64,000 bases of DNA, taken from positions 55,052-119,051 of the forward strand of contig WNNJ02002165.1 of assembly GCA_012934845.2 (NCBI GenBank). Direction: 5' to 3'. Position numbers and translations under genes: made by a program. Source of the stretch: Pomphorhynchus laevis. Lineage: Eukaryota; Acanthocephala; Palaeacanthocephala; Echinorhynchida; Pomphorhynchidae. Under the pieces are notes generated by a model, which saw nothing but the letters and a program-made list of their open reading frames with translations, was not told the origin of the DNA and did no database searches. Shown piece after piece: positions 46,501-56,779 of this stretch. Every line of letters starts with the position of its first letter. The stretch's first letter is position 1.

Positions 46501-47634
46501 ATTTATTATTAATTTTTATCTAATTATTTTAATTATCTAATTCAAAAAATCTATTTACTTATTCGCTAAATGTAAATACAACATGTAACTGCTGTAATTT
46601 TTTTGATAAAGTTGCCGAATAAACGACTAAAAATAAAAAGGACTGACAATTTAAATTCATCGCAATTTCCATTGTCTTCGTTTTTTTATTATTTTCACTG
46701 ATCATTCACCTCACAATCTTCAGTAGTTCCTTGATCCAACAAGCTTAAAGGCTTGTTGTGATTGTCTTTAATGTCTAGCAGTGACTGTACATCATATTTA
46801 TCTAAATATTCTTCTCTTGTCGTTTGATGTAACTGAAGCACTCAAGTGCGTTCATCTCCAATAGATGTATTATTACAATAGGATTAATAAGGACTTCCAT
46901 TGAAATTTTGCAAATTACACGCATCATCTTTATTTTTTTTGTCACGGCAAGCGTCCATACATCGTCCTAGCTGCCGCGCGGAGCTATATTGTTCAATATA
47001 AAAAAGATCAAATTTTTTCTTTCTTGAAAAAATAATATCGTAAGATAATAATTAAAGATTATTTGCGAAACTCAGTCTTTCAAGTACGTTTCAAGGAACT
47101 GTTCTAACTGCAAACCAATTTGCAAACGATTTTACAAGTTATGCATCTAACCTAAGGAGGTATCCCAGAAATGACTTGAAAGAAGATAAACTTTGAGAAT
47201 AAAATTTTAAGAACGTTAAGAACAAATTTCCTTAAACACGAAATGATTCAAGCGTAAATTTGCAATTTTTGTATCGCTTCTTGTTGAATGTTAGTGTCAT
47301 GAAATAAATTGCAATTTATGTAGAAACCCAATTTAATTTAAAATACGATTCGTCGTTATCATTCGTGCTTTATGCCAACTTTTGTCCTTTTTTATTTACT
47401 GATTTATAAATTTAAATGATTAGCAACAACGATCAATTCAATGATATTGACGAAGTTGACAGCTCTGGGGTATTTGGCAAGCGTTTAGTCGCAATCATGG
47501 CAGGTCTGAATGACGACAAATTTGATGGCGTAAAAGCTGAAAACTATGCAATTAATGATTTGGTTGTACTTATTCGACAATTTGAGCCTGTCGAACTATA
47601 TAAAACTCCAGAATTGCTTTCTGGCAATTCTTGA
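34581..47634 (+). CDS. ATGL/brummer-like patatin triacylglycerol lipase, eight exons found
   Basis: Hydrolyses triacylglycerol at lipid droplets by a Ser-Asp dyad. Exons in compatible phase: 34581-34741, 37346-37457, 37644-37764, 39469-39534, 41425-41698, 45865-45966, 46238-46379, 47424-47634. Seen: oxyanion loop GAGFLGIYHLG, nucleophile GTSAGS, then MLPKDAY, VNHFDSNDDLID, ALACSSHIPIFSGFLP, and the catalytic Asp in YYWDGGVSNN. ITVSPFS, DICP and FFPQDP follow, all colinear with human PNPLA2. The last three exons are less certain: KEG then LITMAIPRF continues the RNGLL-like segment, and SRALTVMSSML sits where PNPLA2 has its LP-R-L-MM hydrophobic region. At least 395 residues (human 504). The initiator exon was not found. 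If exon 5 is not spliced, TGA at 41704 would end a short form, with AATAAA at 41779. Confidence 0.8.
34742..37345. other. Lipase intron 1 with a 160-bp direct repeat
   Basis: Two direct copies at about 35502-35660 and 36392-36550 (ATCATGTGGTGTTGCATTTG, then TCAGATATATTTTTTGATTT) lie 890 bp apart with about 95% identity. The intervening and following sequence (to about 36860) is G+C-richer than the flanks and probably an old element, family not recognised. Confidence 0.5.
37765..39468. other. Lipase intron 3
   Basis: Between exons ending ...DLID and starting ALACS. It contains an 87-codon open frame at 38495-38758 with no recognised family; the rest is AT-rich. The ORF is not in the lipase phase and is not counted as an exon. 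Confidence 0.4.
39535..41424. other. Lipase intron 4 with a G+C-rich island and TA-rich tract
   Basis: A G+C-richer island at 39745-39950 (minus-strand open frame of 68 codons, no family recognised) stands between ATTAAATTAATCC-type short repeats and a TA-rich tract at 40190-40360. The island resembles a short interspersed element but no A/B boxes are clear. Confidence 0.4.
42170..43440 (-). pseudogene. Endonuclease-bearing Penelope-like relic in lipase intron 5
   Basis: Minus strand: EESIYTSVLLDEAIKHV near 43230 (palm motif A region), KHFLRYTDDIWLT near 42930 (motif C), TMPFIGIKVLRE, NIHASSYHPPQIWRKF, then CGNKRCETC near 42555. That Cys motif precedes the GIY-YIG endonuclease in endonuclease-positive Penelope-like elements. 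Probable GIY-YIG remnants (NVVF, ETGNSMNI) follow at about 42460-42380. The element is heavily broken and distinct from families A and B. It is a host-intron insertion antisense to the lipase. Confidence 0.65.
43480..45860. other. Rest of lipase intron 5
   Basis: AT-rich. Two or three diverged direct repeats at about 44085-44250, 44390-44520 and 44720-44880 share AAAAATTACTAAAGTTAAA and GAAAATCTTAAA-type blocks. A TATATG-rich microsatellite lies at 44985-45080. A short G+C-richer patch at 45075-45185 begins ATGGGCCCTAAAATGGGTCC. No further exon was recognised. Confidence 0.45.
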
Positions 47635-47744
47635 ATTTTCGTTTGAAATGAAAATCGAAACATTACAAGTGTTATTTAACTAAAATTACCTTTTAGATTT
47701 TAATTTGTGATTTGTCTGCAAAAACATCATACATTTTACGTTCA

Positions 47745-47750
47745 AATAAA
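47745..47750 (+). terminator. Lipase polyadenylation signal
   Basis: AATAAA 111 nt after the TGA at 47632-47634. It supports the reading of 47424-47634 as a terminal exon. Confidence 0.5.
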
Positions 47751-47759
47751 GTCACTTTT

Positions 47760-48880
47760 TCAGTGTGTTGAATTGGAAATGCAAAAACCGTACAAAAGTA
47801 CGCTTTAGTGGGCTTGATTTTCAGTTAAATAGAGCAGAAATATATACATCATATACCTTAACTCGAGAAATCCTGTATCTCTCTCTGCACGTAATCTTCA
47901 AGGTTTCACTTGTCAGTTAGACATGCTTCGAGTAATCAACAACGAATACTTTGATTTGACTATTCTTTGTTATAAAAAAAGTGATTACAATTTTTTAAGC
48001 TCAAAACGTTTAGCCGATAATCCAGACGATTTGAATTTTTTTATTTTTCTCTGGATGGTTCGTCAGAAACAAATTACATTCGACCCGAACATAATCATTC
48101 ATGACATCAAAATAAATATAAGCAATATTATACGTTTAATTTCTGGCATACTTTCTTGGTTGTAGATTTCTTCCGTTGTTGTTTGACTGCCATCATCTAC
48201 AAATATAGAACTGAAAGTAGCTTTTATCATCTGTGATACCATTTTTGGAACTTTGAAGATGTATCGCTAATTTGTTATCTCCCTAAGAGAAACGACTTAT
48301 CATGACCAAGATATATATAAGCCGTGCATTTGCTACTTAAGAGAATATACATATTTACTTTAAAGCTAATATCCAATATAAAAGTTATATATCTAATATT
48401 TATATCATAAATTACGAGACAAAAACGAAAACTTATGGTAACTTAAATTAAATCACACAATGACTTATATATTTATTTGTAATTCTTGTTTATATTCTTT
48501 TTTATATATTATATTTTACTATTTTGAAATAAAGTTTAAAAGCAGATCAGGATAATTATTTAATTGAATATTATTTGACTTACTCGCAACATGAAATTTT
48601 ACAGACAAACAGTTGCTTACTTAAACAAACATCTGTACACTCATCAGATAAACCACAACGAATTTTACAAAATTACAATTTATTTTTATTTAAACATATT
48701 TTCATTGCGAATATCTTATTTATACATAGACAATTTCTTTGTTTTATTATAAAAAATGCCAGTCGAAATTCGGATTTAAAATCTCATTAAATTCGTAACC
48801 TTAAGGAAGTCTTCTTAAAAATGCCCACGGAAATCTCTCATTTACTTGTAAAATACAAATAAGTTAACAGATAAATTGAG
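47760..48880. other. Spacer with an unidentified 80-codon frame
   Basis: 47923-48165 (+) is open for 80 codons with mixed codon use and no recognised family; it may be a relic exon. The remainder is AT-rich without other signals. Confidence 0.3.
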
Positions 48881-48885
48881 AGAAT

Positions 48886-49045
48886 GCGCTGGCATTAGCC
48901 AGTGCTCTTCGCCAATGATCCTTTTGGTGAAGCATGTACCTAGTTTGCTAGAAATTTTCTAGCTCTAAAGACCTTTGATATGCTCGTGCCGTCTACCGGT
49001 CATCCTGGTATCGTTTTGTCGATTCTTTCGTAGCTGCCACATCGT
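48886..49045 (+). repeat. Hammerhead-repeat copy lacking the core
   Basis: Starts GCGCTGGCATTAGCCAGTGC and shares CCTTTTGGTGAAGC with the 53.5 kb copy. It retains GTGCCGTC followed by a TACC/GGTA stem at 48993-49010, the position of stem I. The core CTGATGA to GAAA is deleted. Same family as 53497-53730 and 53985-54150. Confidence 0.65.
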
Positions 49046-49774
49046 GATTTATATTCGATATTTCTTTATATTATCATGTTAGTGGCAATAAGTGATTTAG
49101 GCTTTACGTCGCAAGTCCGAAATTGAATTTTAATTATTAGTATATAAATCACATCAAATGTTTTTTCTATGGGATCTTAATTCATAAGTATATTGATATT
49201 TAAATTGAGCATTAAGATATCTCACGATTTAAAGCGGAAACTACCAAGTATTCTTAATATCAAAATCAAAATATTAATAATAAGTTAATTAATTTAAAAT
49301 TTTTAATAATATTAAAAATAAATTTAAAATTATTAGCTGAAATTTAATATTATAAAAACGTTTACTTTAAGTTTATATGTCCCAAAATGAATGAGTTCCA
49401 AATCGAATAATCTATATTTTGAAGAAAATAATGATATCCGGATCGGTTCAATCTAAGAATTGATGCTGTATATCGATGCTCTAAAAATCGATACTTTTTA
49501 TTCAATGTTGTTTATATTTACAACTTTTTATTTTTTATGAGCATTTCTTAAGCATTTTTCTAAATGCTTAAGGAGATCGGCGTATAGAGAATTTTACCGA
49601 CTGATAGATTTCATATGTCACGTATTCTATACTTTTAGCAATCACCAAATACAAAAGTATTGCTTATTTAAGATAAGATATAATGATCATCCTTATTGCA
49701 TAATTGTATCAAGATGGATAAGAGTTTGTGTTCAATGTATGCGTTACATCCAATTCTGCTCAATTATTATATCG

Positions 49775-51010
49775 GATCAGCTAACTGAGTTTACGTCTTT
49801 TATACTATATTTAAAATATGTTAAATAACATTTAAAAATAATAATATTATAATAAAATAAGATTTATTTTATAGTATTTATAAATTAAAAAATAATGATA
49901 TATAAAATTCAAATAATTAGACAATAAATAATCATAAATAATAAATAATTGTTATATAACATTTCATACTATTTGAGGTTACTTTATTTATTTTATTTTA
50001 AAATTTAAAATATAATTAAATGTCATAAATGTCACTGATATGTCACTATCAGGAATATTCATTAATTTAAAATAAAAATTAAGCTATTTAATAAATAAAA
50101 ATCTTAAATATCAAATGTTATGTAATTTATTCAAACATTTTAGAACTATGCCAATGTTCTTTAAGATAACGGCAATTTATAACGAATAAAGTCCTTTAAA
50201 ATTTAATGTCCAATATTCTTAATAGAAATATATTTGAATTAAGCAAATTTTAAACATTTATTTAAATTAAACATACAAATAGTTTAATAGTAGATTTAAA
50301 AGAAATAGAGCATTTCTAACGTTCAAATTTAGAGCGATTGAGAAGAATTAATATTACTTAAATATACGAATCAGATCGGGTAACTGAGTCTACGTATATT
50401 AAATTATTTAAAAATTAGACGTAATAACAAATAAAAATAAATAATTAAATAAAAATAAATAATTATAAATAATTGTTATATAAGATTATTAATATAAGAT
50501 TATTAATTATGTTATATAATTTATATAAAGTTAAAATTTAAAATCGAAGTTCAAAATAAAAATCTATTTTTATGAATTGACTAATAATGTATCAGATGAT
50601 TAGAGGGCATTAGGAATAACTGACATGCTAAAAATAAAATAAGTCAAAACTGAAAAGGTTATTGATATTTGACTGATAAATAACAGAATAAGCATCAGAA
50701 TAGGAATAAAAGTCAACAGGCGGAACTAATAAGGTTTCAGCCTCTATTCAGTCACTATGAACACAACAGCGGGCTAAATACGTGTTAATGATGAATTTTA
50801 TAAGATTTTATGCAATTTATATTTATATATTTATATTTATTAAAATGTAAGTCAATTTTCATGAATTGACTGATAAATATTAGACGATATATCAGAATAA
50901 GGATCAAAGTCATCAGGAAGAACTTATATGTTATCAAGTTTCGGCCCCTATATTTTTTATTCCTCGACCCAATATATGGGTCGAAGAATAAAAGTAATGT
51001 TTATAATTTG
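49775..51010 (-). mobile_element. Cluster of Penelope-like family A 3' ends
   Basis: At least three truncated tails in the same orientation start near 49770 (GGATCAGCTAACTGAGTTTA), 50365 (GGGTAACTGAGTCTACGTAT) and about 50800. The copy ending at 50990 has a long pairing TCGACCCA/TGGGTCGA. None retains reverse transcriptase coding. Insertion of tails into or beside earlier tails is likely. Confidence 0.6.
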
Positions 51011-51832
51011 TTAGTAATGTTTATAATTTGTTTTTTAATAATAATGTTTTATCATTAAAAAATTAAATAAAATTCAAATAATTAAACAATATATAATTAT
51101 AAATAATAAATAATTGTTATATAACATTTCATACTATTTGAGGTTACCTTAACTATGATCGAATCTACCCGTTAACATTCTTCAATCTTTTTATATGCGA
51201 GTGAACGCAGCCCATGCTCATGATTTGTTCTCAAATAAAAAATTATAGCCTCCACATATATAGGTAGTGTATTTACAAAAGTAGTGTATTTTTAAAATAT
51301 ATACAAATTTACAGTTTTAACTAAAGCAACCGAAATTGAAATTTCTGAATTGTAAAATTTTACTGATCACAATACAATGAAGATGATACCAGTGACTATC
51401 GAAAATTTCAATTTTAGCAATTCTATTTCTTTATAATATGCAAATACAATATGCACGATGCACTTTTATTATTCTTGTGCTTTTTAATACCAATATTTGA
51501 TCTATAATGGAAATACATTATTAAACATTGTGAATACGCACATCTATATGCTTTGTTAAATTTTCTAACGTTAGCCACATGATCATGGATATGTACAGTG
51601 ACGGAATTTAGTACAAAACGATATCTTTGGTTAATTAAAAATACTACCAATTATATAATTAATCATCAATTATCAAGAGGCAAAATAATTAGTCAAAGTC
51701 GGATTAGTAATTTCAAGTCACGTCTAATAAACGGGGTCGCAAAGCGTACAATGCCGATACTGTTCGAAGTTATACTTTGTGCCCGAATTTACTAGTAAAA
51801 AAGTACTAAACATTCTTTATATTTTTCCAGTA

Positions 51833-51895
51833 CCGAAACACGAAATGTAGGCGTGGGCTAACTGCTGATGAAATCCACCCACGCTGATTGTAAGC
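51833..51895 (+). ncRNA. Hammerhead-related stem-loop unit
   Basis: Reads CCGAAACACGAAATGTAGG, a 7-bp stem GCGTGGG/CCCACGC (51851-51857/51878-51884) whose loop contains CTGATGA, then CTGATTG. GAAA, a 3-bp hairpin (ACA/TGT) and a GTA triplet have the order of hammerhead GAAA, stem III and cleavage site. Related units at 17760-17822 and in the 212-bp palindrome keep the stem with paired base changes. The core after stem I is CTGATT rather than CTGATGA, so activity is doubtful. Confidence 0.45.
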
Positions 51896-51899
51896 GATA

Positions 51900-52200
51900 T
51901 TCACAATAGCATTCTATATATTTTAATTTTATTTTTATACATCGAGAAAGAGACTATATTTTAATTTTATTTTTATACATTGAGAAAGAGACAATAAGAA
52001 ATATAATTTTCTTTAGCTTTTGGCTATGCAAGAGTCCTCTTCAGGAGTTAGTATTTCTCTCAGGAGTTGGTATTTCTTGTGTACCAACTCAATAAGTATC
52101 CATCCCGTACTCAGGATGAATTCTCAAATGAAACGAAATTTTAGCCTTCACATACATACGCCCTTATAATTCAACATAAATATGCCCTTGTAATTCAACA
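51900..52200. other. Short direct repeats, no gene
   Basis: ATATTTTAATTTTATTTTTA with ACAT(C/T)GAGAAAGAGAC occurs twice (51918 and 51957), and TAGTATTTCTCTCAGGAGTT-type words recur near 52050-52080. No coding signal. Confidence 0.45.
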
Positions 52201-52204
52201 TAAA

Positions 52205-53075
52205 GTCTGATCAAATGAGATCAAATAACAGAGTCTACAAATTTTATACTATGTATAAATAAAAATAAAGATAAATAATTAAATAATAAATAATTAAATA
52301 ATTAATAATTAATAATTTTTATAAATAATAAATAATTATATAAGATTTTATACAATTAATATTGATATTAATATTTATTTTATATAATTAATATTTGTGT
52401 TACTCGAATACTAAATTTGAGTTGAAAGTATAACATATTTTTTTAATTAAATTAAAATGTTTATAATTTAAAATTTAAGTTTGTTAATATAAATTATATT
52501 TTAATATTCTTTATTTATCAAACCACTAAATAACGGATACCTTTTCCATTTGAAAAAGCAGTTATGGAGGAGCTGCTATGTTATCATGTCTCGACCCCTA
52601 TTCCTCGACCCTACATAGCAGAGGGACCAAATACATGCTAATGACGTATTTCCTCTGATTTTTTATAATAATTATTAATTATATAATAATTATGTAATTA
52701 TTTAAAAAGATATAAAGATTAAATAATCTTTATATAAGATTTTATACAATTTATATTTATATCAAGTTAATATTTAAAATTGAAATTTAAAATAAAAGTC
52801 AATTTTTATGAATTGACTAACAAATAATAAGTGATGTATAAGAATAAATATTAGTATAAATATTAATATAATAATTACGATGTATAAATATAAATAAAGA
52901 AAAATAATAATTATATAAGATTTTATACAATTAATATTTATATCAAGTTAAGATTTAAAATTGAATAAAAGTCAATTTTTATTAATAAATCATATAAAAT
53001 GTATCAGAATAAGAATTAGAGATCAGGAGTAACTGATATGTTGTCATTGTCGCTTCTCGGTAAAGTTAATTTAAT
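52205..53075 (-). mobile_element. Further Penelope-like family A 3' ends
   Basis: The tail starting near 52205 runs to 52660 with CTGCTATGT/ACATAGCAG pairing at about 52573-52624 and the TATTTCCTCTGAT junction seen in copies 1 and 2. Additional shorter tails follow at 52730-52860 and 52915-53070. All have the same orientation and no coding remains. Confidence 0.6.
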
Positions 53076-53496
53076 GCAAAAGTAAAATAGATGCGAATGA
53101 CAAAAAATTGTCATTTTTGCCTTTAATCATTTAACTGCTTCCATAAGTTAAATCCTTAAATATCCTTAAACAAGGATAGTGGAATACATGAAGTATCGAT
53201 GAGCATTTTTTTCTAGCCTACCAACAGTTGACGACTTCTAAGTACTTATGAGTTACTGACTTGATTCTAAGAATCCACTATTATTTATTTTCTGGATATT
53301 TTAAACGTGCTGTTAATTGCTTAGCAAGCAAGTCTTTTGTTCTGCTAATCAAAAACTGTTAATTACGTAGCAAGCCTTATATTCAAATTTTTGAGATTCA
53401 CATTTGAGGTTCAAAGATTGTTAACATAATTCACGCGGAATGGTATCACTCTCGTTTAAGATGTTCATATAAGAAGTTAGCCGATATAAAAAATAC

Positions 53497-53730
53497 CTGC
53501 GCTGGCATTTGCCAGTGCTTTTGCTAATGAACCTTTTGGGTGAAGCTGTAGTACTGATTTAGTACTCTATGATGTTACTAGTAATTTTCTAGTACATCAT
53601 TCACATTGATTCATTCATTAATTGCCGTCTGCCAGTCCTCCTCTGCATCCAGTAGTGGGAGGGATCTGGCACTGATTAGTCATTGTGATGACGAAACGGC
53701 ATTCGTAATTCTTTCACGTCTAGCTTACAT
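53497..53730 (+). repeat. G+C-richer interspersed repeat with hammerhead
   Basis: Begins GCGCTGGCATTTGCCAGTGC and ends near TTCTTTCACGTCTAGCTTAC. It contains the hammerhead at 53622-53702. Two other copies lie at 48886-49045 and 53985-54150. No pol III boxes are evident in this family. Confidence 0.7.
53622..53702 (+). ncRNA. Type III hammerhead ribozyme, near complete
   Basis: Stem III: TTGCCGT (53622-53628) with ACGGCA (53696-53701), six pairs. Cleavage triplet GTC at 53627-53629. Stem I: TGCCAG (53630-53635) with CTGGCA (53666-53671), six perfect pairs, 30-nt loop. Core CTGATTA at 53672-53678. Stem II: GTCAT (53679-53683) with ATGAC (53688-53692), loop TGTG. GAAA at 53693-53696. All three helices and the conserved bases are present except G8 of CTGATGA, here T, which should abolish or cripple cleavage. 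Chance assembly of three perfect helices around this core is very unlikely. Confidence 0.85.
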
Positions 53731-53984
53731 GTTTAACAATTACTGAATATTGTTGTCATAAAAAGCAAAAATAAAACTTTTAGCATTTATTAAAGACAAA
53801 TTCAATATTTTATACGAAATACCTCACTAGCATCAGATGGCAGTCTTTCGATTGATTCTCTCGATAGTTTTATAAGATCACCTTTAACAAATTAAAAGAT
53901 AGTCATTATCTAAGATAGAACCTTATTATACCCAGGAAATCAGTTATTTCGCTTCGTTCAGATTGTTCAAATCTACTAACCTGC

Positions 53985-54150
53985 CATAGAGCTAATCCTG
54001 ATTGTTAGTACCTCATGCACATGACTTGTATCTTGCCATCTGCTAATCCTCCTTTCCATCCAGCAGTGGGTGCCACTGATGAGTCATAGTGATGACGAAA
54101 CGGTATCAAATGCTGTTATCGTCGTTCTTCCGCGTCTGACTTAAAAGATT
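53985..54150 (+). repeat. Second hammerhead repeat copy
   Basis: Shares GCCATCTGCTAATCCTCCTT, TCCA(G)CAGTGGG and the downstream TTCTTCCGCGTCTGACTTA with the 53.5 kb copy, 350 bp away in the same orientation. Confidence 0.7.
54033..54106 (+). ncRNA. Hammerhead ribozyme with intact core, weak stem I
   Basis: Core CTGATGA at 54076-54082 is canonical. Stem II GTCAT (54083-54087) with ATGAC (54092-54096), loop AGTG. GAAA at 54097-54100. Stem III pairs TTGCCAT (54033-54039) with ACGGTA (54100-54105) with one mismatch and one G-U. Triplet ATC at 54038-54040. Stem I is damaged (only T-A and G-C at the junction remain). Compared with the copy at 53622, the core is better and stem I worse, as expected for independent decay of one functional ancestor. 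Confidence 0.75.
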
Positions 54151-54159
54151 GTTAACATA

Positions 54160-55760
54160 ATTCACGCGTAATTTGATATTTCGACTGTAATTAATAATTG
54201 TAATTAATTGTAATCAGTTTATTATAATCAGAATTTAAAATCTTATTATATATTTTTATAATATTTAAATAATTATTTGGCATTTTATATAAAATGTAAC
54301 TTACGAGTTAGTTTATTCTACGAATCCACTATTATTTTAATAGCATTTATTTTGTGGATTTTTAAAACGCACTGTTAATTGCTTAGCCTTTTGTTTAAAT
54401 TTTTGAGGTTCACAATTGAGCTTCGAGCCTTATTTTCAGAAATTTTTAATTTCAATTTGAAGCAAATAATATTGATAGAATTGTCAAAATTTAATAAATT
54501 AATTGTTATGTGGAATTACTTTTGGGTCAAATGTAACAAATTGACTGCGAAACATTCCGGAGAATATAAGAGACTGAATTTAATATTTTGATATTTCGAC
54601 TATTATCAGCCCTTTTCAATTATATTCAGTTTATTATAATCAGAATTTTTTATTGAGTTAAAATTTTATTATATATTTTAATAATATTTAAGTAATTACT
54701 TGGCATTTTGTATAATTTATAATATATAAATTGTATAGTTTAAATATTATATTATCATTTTCCCATTTAAGAGTTAAAATATGATAATTATATTAAGATA
54801 TGATATAACCATGATGTAATAAATATATTATATTAAATTATAATGATATTATATTATACGTATTTTATTATGATATAATAAATAACGTTTTTTTGTATAA
54901 AGAAATTATTAAATTTTAAAAGGTAGCACCGTAAGGTAATCATTCCTTATGCTTAAAAAGTATTATTTTTGATTAGTATATTTCATAGCATTGATTTTGA
55001 TTTCATTGAAGTTATTCAGTAAGAAAATAGAATCAATTTGATATTACTATAGCAGGAATGATGTTGATCGTTTACGAACAGTTTTACGAACAGATATAGA
55101 ATCGTTTTTGAATTTTAATTTAAATAATAAATTAAATATACAGTTTCAGTTAGCTACACATTTTTATTTCTATTAAATATATATATTAAAACATCTCTTG
55201 TATATTCAATATATTCTATAATTGACTGCGAACCAAGAATATAAGAGACTTAATTTATTATTTTGATATTTTGACTTTACAGTCTTTTTCAATTGTTTAG
55301 TTTTATATCACAAAGGCTTTTAGGTTTCTTATATTTTCTGAGATGGTTCACAGTTAATTACTGACATTTGACCCGAAGGCAATTTACTGATATTTCAATT
55401 CTGTTCACTATCAATTTTATTAATTCAATAAAGTGAATTTTAGATTCACTATTAATTTTCTTAATTCGATAAATGAAGATATCGACAAAAATATTTTTTG
55501 ACAATAATTGACTAAACAGCATAATATATTCTGGCAAATAATGTCCTATTTTGTATATAATAGTGTGTTTTAGCAAAATGCAGTTATGATTTTTAATCCA
55601 TAGTTGTCAAATGAGGTTTACGGTTATGATAAAATGTATCGGACTAGTTTGTTACAAAATAGGACATTATTAATATTATATATTAATAATGTATTAATAA
55701 TATATTATAATATATTAATAATATAATTAACAATATATTAATAATATAATTAATAATGTA
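54160..55760. repeat. Diverged repeats, including an inverted pair
   Basis: The TTTGATATTTCGACTGTAAT-type block with CAGTTTATTATAATCAGAAT occurs near 54175, 54590, 55260 and 56090. The segment 54440-54545 (+) and 55360-55560 (-) translate to similar peptides (LIELSKFNKLIV against FIELIKLIVNRI; WVKCNK against RVKCQ), so they are inverted copies of one unit. TA-rich tracts lie between. No gene identified. Confidence 0.5.
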
Positions 55761-55764
55761 TTAT

Positions 55765-55915
55765 CAACAATCCATGATAGAATTGTACCTATCTGGAATG
55801 GTCTACCTGCTGTGACGGTAAATGGTAACCAGGAGAGTTTTAAACGACGGTTGCGAAATCACTTCGTGATGCGTTGTCGTCGTGACTTAATTGCACATTA
55901 TTATGTCTTTTTTAT
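55765..55915 (+). pseudogene. LINE 3'-end coding relic
   Basis: Plus strand: IHDRIVPIWNGLPAVTVNG, then ESFKRRLRNHF. The R.V.IWN.LP followed by FK..L pattern is the typical C-terminus of jockey/CR1-like LINE reverse transcriptases. Only this terminal part is present, as expected of a 5'-truncated insertion. Confidence 0.6.
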
Positions 55916-56685
55916 TTAATTTTTTTTATTTTTCTTCTGTTTTCCCTGTTGTGAACCAACATGTTCGAGCTGTTCAAGCTCCTTTTGTTGTCGAAAATAT
56001 AATAATATATAATATATAACCATCGAGGATGGTTTGGATGATTATTACTAATAATTCAATATTATTAATATTATTAAATATTTATTATTTTGATATTTCG
56101 ACTGTACTTAGCAGTACTCGGTATAAACTTCTGATTATAAAGTTTATCATAATCAGAACTTTTAACTCTGTATATAATTTTGATTATTATTAATTGAAAA
56201 GGACTGCTACGTTCATTTAATGGAAATTTGGCACGATAATTCATGACCTATTTTGAAATTGCATATATTATAAACATGCATAGTTTGTAATAACATAATA
56301 ACTGAAATAAAAAGCGTGTAGTTTGTAGAAAATAGCAAAGTCAAACTTCAACAGAGTCAAACTGAGGTGTGTTGGACTATCTAACTGTAGAGTAGTCAAG
56401 ACTGCGGAACACGATAACTATAAAATTACTGCTGTCTGTATTGATATTTTTACATTTGAGAAACACAATCATACAAGCAACAATGTTTGTAGAGTACTGT
56501 GTTGATAAAATGTTTTAAATCTGTATGATCAAGAATTTGATGAAGTACAGACAAGGTGTATTAGCTCTACTTGGGAATATAGAGTAAAATAATCAAACCA
56601 TTTACGTGCTATATGAAAAAAGTCTACTATTCACTTGTGAAGTAAAAGTTTACACCTAGTGGTGTTTACTGTTTGCTTACCCAAA
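55916..56685. other. Unassigned stretch before a TATA promoter
   Basis: Contains another copy of the TTTGATATTTCGACTGTA block near 56090. The part 56300-56690 is less AT-rich but holds no open frame of note. Confidence 0.35.
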
Positions 56686-56691
56686 TCATCT

Positions 56692-56775
56692 ATAAAAGGC
56701 AGTACAAGGTACGAAAAAACTGAGAGCTAAAAAATTTCTACGATCTGTGCAAAACTTCGGTAAGTTCTTCAATTT
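56692..56775 (+). promoter_or_regulatory. TATA promoter with possible 5' UTR donor
   Basis: TATAAAAGGC at 56692-56701 is a strong TATA box. About 65 nt later TTCG|GTAAGT (donor at about 56761) could close a short non-coding first exon. No matching coding exon was identified downstream with confidence; the island at 61037 is one candidate. Confidence 0.4.
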
Positions 56776-56779
56776 CGAT

